Shown: positions 61,041-64,000 of the stretch, one piece after another
Position numbering within the stretch: position 1 is the first letter of the stretch
How the letters are laid out: each line of letters starts with the position of its first letter
DNA from: Mercurialis annua
Taxonomy: Eukaryota; Streptophyta; Magnoliopsida; Malpighiales; Euphorbiaceae
Assembly (NCBI RefSeq): GCF_937616625.2
Contig: NC_065576.1
Coordinates: 34,622,628 to 34,686,627 of the forward strand
Length of the DNA stretch: 64,000 nucleotides
Direction of reading: 5' to 3'
Position numbers and translations under genes: made by a program
The notes under the pieces: model-generated
Seen by the model: the letters and a program-made list of their open reading frames with translations, nothing else
Database searches by the model: none
Told to the model about the DNA's origin: nothing

Positions 61041-61397
61041 CTGAAATTTCCCCACAAGTAACACCATCTCAACCAGGTCAAATTCTTATTATATATTTAT
61101 TTCAATTATATTTGAATATAACTAAAAGGTACAAATATATATTCCTGCAATTTACTCTTGTAGTCTAAAATAATTATCTTTTCATACTAATTATTAAATA
61201 AATAATTAATAGATAATTTTGTTTTTTATAATTTATTTAACAAAACAATAATTTATTATTTTTTCACTTTACTACTACGTGTTAATATTTTTTCAAAAAA
61301 TAATTATTTATTTTAATTATTTTTTTATAAAAGCATAAATTTATTAAATAATTTTTTAATAAATAATATGTTACTAAGAAATAATACTTTTTAGTAA

Positions 61398-61790
61398 ATA
61401 ATACTCCCTCCGTTTCACAAAAGTAGACAAAATGGCTATTTTGGACGTTCCAAAATATAGACAAAGTTAGTATATTAATTAGAAAAATCAACATAAAATA
61501 TCAATATTAATCTTCAATAATTTTAACCACTTTTGTTATATTTCATAAATCATCATTAATTATCACTTTATACAATAAAAGGATTAATAAAAAACAAATG
61601 TTTTCAAAATTCAATTACAATTTCAACACAATAATTACATTGCCCATAATATAAATTAATAATTAATAATATTTAAAATATTTAAATAATTAAATTAAAA
61701 TTCTTACTGGAAGTTAACAAAATTAACTACTTTAACTATGGTTTCTTAATTCTTGTGCAAACTATATTTTACCTATCTTTATGTGATGGA
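61398..61790. mobile_element. Stowaway-like MITE, decayed, inside the CACTA element
   Basis: It starts ACTCCCTCCGTTTCACAAAA and ends TATCTTTATGTGATGGAGAA, an imperfect inverted match. Interior AT-rich. Confidence 0.5.
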
Positions 61791-62106
61791 GAAAATTATT
61801 TTTTTAATAAAAAAATAATTTTTAGCCACAGATTTAATAATCCGTCGTTAATTAAATCTGTCGCTACGGATTTAATAATCCATAGCTAATTAGCAACATA
61901 TTATTTACTTTGTCACCAAAAGTGAAATATAAATTGGCGGGATTCATCCCGCCATTTTTAGCGACAAATAATTCGTCGCTAAAAATGGCTGGATGAATCC
62001 CACCAATTGTTTTAAATTTAGCGACGGATTTAATAATCAGTCGATAAAAATGATTTTAACGACGAATTTTTAAAATCTCTTGTTAATCGACTGTTTTATA
62101 GTAGTG

Positions 62107-62330
62107 CACTAAAACTGATTTCACACTCTCAACATCTTCGCTACCATTATCATTGTCTTCTCCCACAAGATCAAGACATATTTGAACTTCATTATTTACT
62201 TCTACGATCGATTCAATAATTTCCTCCACTAATTCCTCCTGCTTATCCTCATTATCCAAAACCTCTTCAATCAACTGTAACTTGAGATTCTAAGCTTGTC
62301 ATTGGTCTTCTTCGGTCTTCTACTCATAGT
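62107..62330 (-). pseudogene. LINE ORF1 N-terminus
   Basis: On the minus strand it opens MSRRPKKTNDKLR at about 62327 and, after a frame change, gives an acidic stretch (DNEDKQEELVEEIIESIVEV) up to the CACTA border. It continues at 60637. Confidence 0.6.
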
Positions 62331-62605
62331 GGAAATGGGGTATATTAGAAATCGAAGCTAAAAGTGTGTCAAGAGAGGACAAAGAGAAAAACCATTTTCA
62401 TTCTTTCAAATAATAGAATGAAGGTATTTAACTATAGTCTCTATTAAGGATATAATCGCTGTGTTCTATCCACGTTCAACGAGAATTTCGGAATGGTCCT
62501 ACGATCACACGTTGTCAAAGTGGGTTGTACAACTCACCTAGCTTCCGGACCGAGCTCGCCTATTAGACCATGAGTAGGTTCGCCCAATGGTAGATATTGT
62601 TAGAT
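62331..62605. other. Probable LINE 5' side and unassigned DNA
   Basis: No feature recognised beyond proximity to the ORF1 start. Confidence 0.3.
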
Positions 62606-62935
62606 TCAATTTTAAAATCAATTGGTGTTAAGTGAAGATGTTCAACCAATATTTAAACACATGTTTATTCACACAGACAACTAATATAGTATACTCCCAC
62701 TTCAACACTTTCCCTCGCGCATAGCATGTCCAAGCCCGAGCAACTAATCCCTCCTCATGCATCTCACGTGAACCGGGATAAATTTCAATTGTGTGAATAG
62801 ATAAGACTTTAATACCATGTTGGATTCTATCTTAAAATCAATTGATGTTAAATAGAAATGTCAATCAATATTTAAGCACGTGTCTATTTACATACATAAT
62901 TAATGTGGGATACTTCCACTTCAAGAAAAATGATC
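62606..62935. repeat. ~220-bp spaced direct repeat
   Basis: TTAAAATCAATTG.TGTTAA, CAATATTTAA.CAC and CTTCCACTTCAA-like words occur from about 62606 and again from about 62828. Confidence 0.7.
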
Positions 62936-63296
62936 GGGTAAGTATAGGTCGGTAATTGTAATTGTGTTTAAATATTCACAAAACAGCACTCAAAAAACAA
63001 TACTATAAACTTTTTAGTAGCAAAAAGATTTTGCCTTTTGTTAACTGTCCACATGCTTAGCCTGTTGTTTTTTCTTGGTTATAGATGGCAATTGACAAGT
63101 TGATGGTGCCGTATAAAATAGGTAGCATAAGTGGACTCCCATACCACGTTTCCGCTCTTGTCATTTATATATAATGCTGACATTGTCAACTATAATGTAA
63201 AAAATTCCAAATTCCACATCACCATTTAAGAATAATTTCATGTTTAGAATAACTTAGAGTTTGAACTCAAAACAATTTAATTGAATAAAGGCTTAT

Positions 63297-63544
63297 CACC
63301 AAAAAAAATGTTAAACCTATACGTTTTGTGTCAATTATAGCTAATTCTTTAAAAATCAACAGATTTAGTCAAACCTTATATGTTGTGTTTATTTTTTAGC
63401 CATTTTTGAGTCGAACCGGTTTTTCTGACACCGTATCGTCCACGTCACCGCCAACTAAGCAAATGGCTAGCATGGCAGCTGAAATATTTAAATAAGGTTT
63501 GACTATAACTGACACAAAATGCATAGGTTTGGTATTTTTTGGTG
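63297..63544. mobile_element. MITE with ~45-bp terminal inverted repeats
   Basis: Left CACCAAAAAAAATGTTAAAC, then CTATACGTTTTGTGTCAATT, is matched in reverse by AACTGACACAAAATGCATAG and GTTTGGTATTTTTTGGTG on the right. 248 bp, no coding capacity. Confidence 0.75.
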
Positions 63545-64000
63545 AATAAAACTAATTTTAAAATTAAATAATTAAATGATTAATTATATTATAATAAAAT
63601 TCATATATATTTAAAAAATAATATTTTTATTTAACGCTAACTAAAATTAATTTATTTTTTTACTAAATTTAAATAATTCTAATAATTTTTTTACATATTT
63701 GATGGATATATAATTAATTTAAATTCTATTAAAAACAAAAAATGTCATATTCATCTTAAAATTTATTTTTTTTGAATTTCAGTCATTGGTTCTTTGACAC
63801 CGCCACCGTTTGAGACCCAATTGTTCGTCTTCCGACGAACAATCTGAGCGTAATATACACAATAAACATATGACAATGTTCATAATTCAACTATATACAC
63901 ATAAACATAAAAATAATCACTAAATAGACTGCTAATTTAAAGGACAAGTGTAATTATTTTTTCATTTTTTTCTTTAAAAAGTGAAGCTCATTGTGGTGTA
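63545..64000. other. AT-rich, no feature seen
   Basis: A short inverted repeat (TTGTTCGTC..GACGAACAA at about 63820-63842) is the only structure seen. Confidence 0.35.

Larger units (their letters stand above)
60638..62106. mobile_element. Non-autonomous CACTA (En/Spm) element in the LINE ORF1
   Basis: Left end CACTA (60638), right end TAGTG (62106), 3-bp target duplication CAC (60635-60637 and 62107-62109). Subterminal TTTAGCGACGGA-type words repeat in both orientations near both ends, as in CACTA elements. No transposase. It contains a 5S rRNA-like stretch and a Stowaway-like insertion. Confidence 0.85.

Overview
This is AT-rich nuclear DNA of a flowering plant, most likely a eudicot. The supporting evidence is plant-specific transposon families (chromovirus-like LTR elements, a Tat/Retand-like Ty3/gypsy element with an antisense extra ORF, plant L1 LINEs, Helitrons, hAT, CACTA, Stowaway) and one host gene of the angiosperm AIR12 family. 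I cannot name the species. More than half of the window is recognisable transposon debris. Only one intact host gene is visible: AIR12-like, DOMON domain, GPI-anchored, single exon, minus strand, 35765-36463.

Layout. 1-3.8 kb: a Ty3/gypsy pol remnant whose protease is joined to the integrase C-terminus by an internal deletion, then a non-coding spacer, then the 3' part of an antisense extra ORF (aORF). 3.8-13.5 kb: element E1, a young complete non-coding LTR element (two 2.65-kb LTRs about 0.6% different, PBS, PPT, 5-bp target duplication) inserted into that aORF. The aORF resumes at 13.5-14.5 kb and carries a 74-bp intron. 15.5-33.1 kb: two LINE remnants. The minus-strand one is split by a stack of LTR elements: E3 in the LINE, solo LTR E2 and LTR E4 in E3, and non-coding element E5 in E4. 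Target duplications are readable for E2, E3 and E4. 33-35.7 kb: intergenic DNA with short tandem duplications. 35.8-36.5 kb: the AIR12-like gene. 36.5-44.2 kb: AT-rich DNA with two non-autonomous Helitrons, a hAT element and MITEs. 44.2-55.6 kb: a patchwork of Tat/Retand-like element pieces, with minus-strand gag-protease and RT-RNase H-integrase, plus-strand aORFs, and seven minisatellite arrays. 55.6-59.5 kb: nothing recognised. 59.5-62.3 kb: LINE ORF1 split by a CACTA element that contains a 5S rRNA-like stretch. 62.3-64 kb: a duplication and a MITE.

The most interesting patterns are non-coding. (1) Several unrelated retroelement spacers carry arrays of short perfect palindromes whose arm sequence differs between families or repeat units while the symmetry is kept. 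(2) E1 and E5, otherwise hardly alignable, share three short blocks in the same order in their internal regions. (3) Five LTR families share the same start and the same roughly 80-bp 3'-terminal module around unrelated middles.
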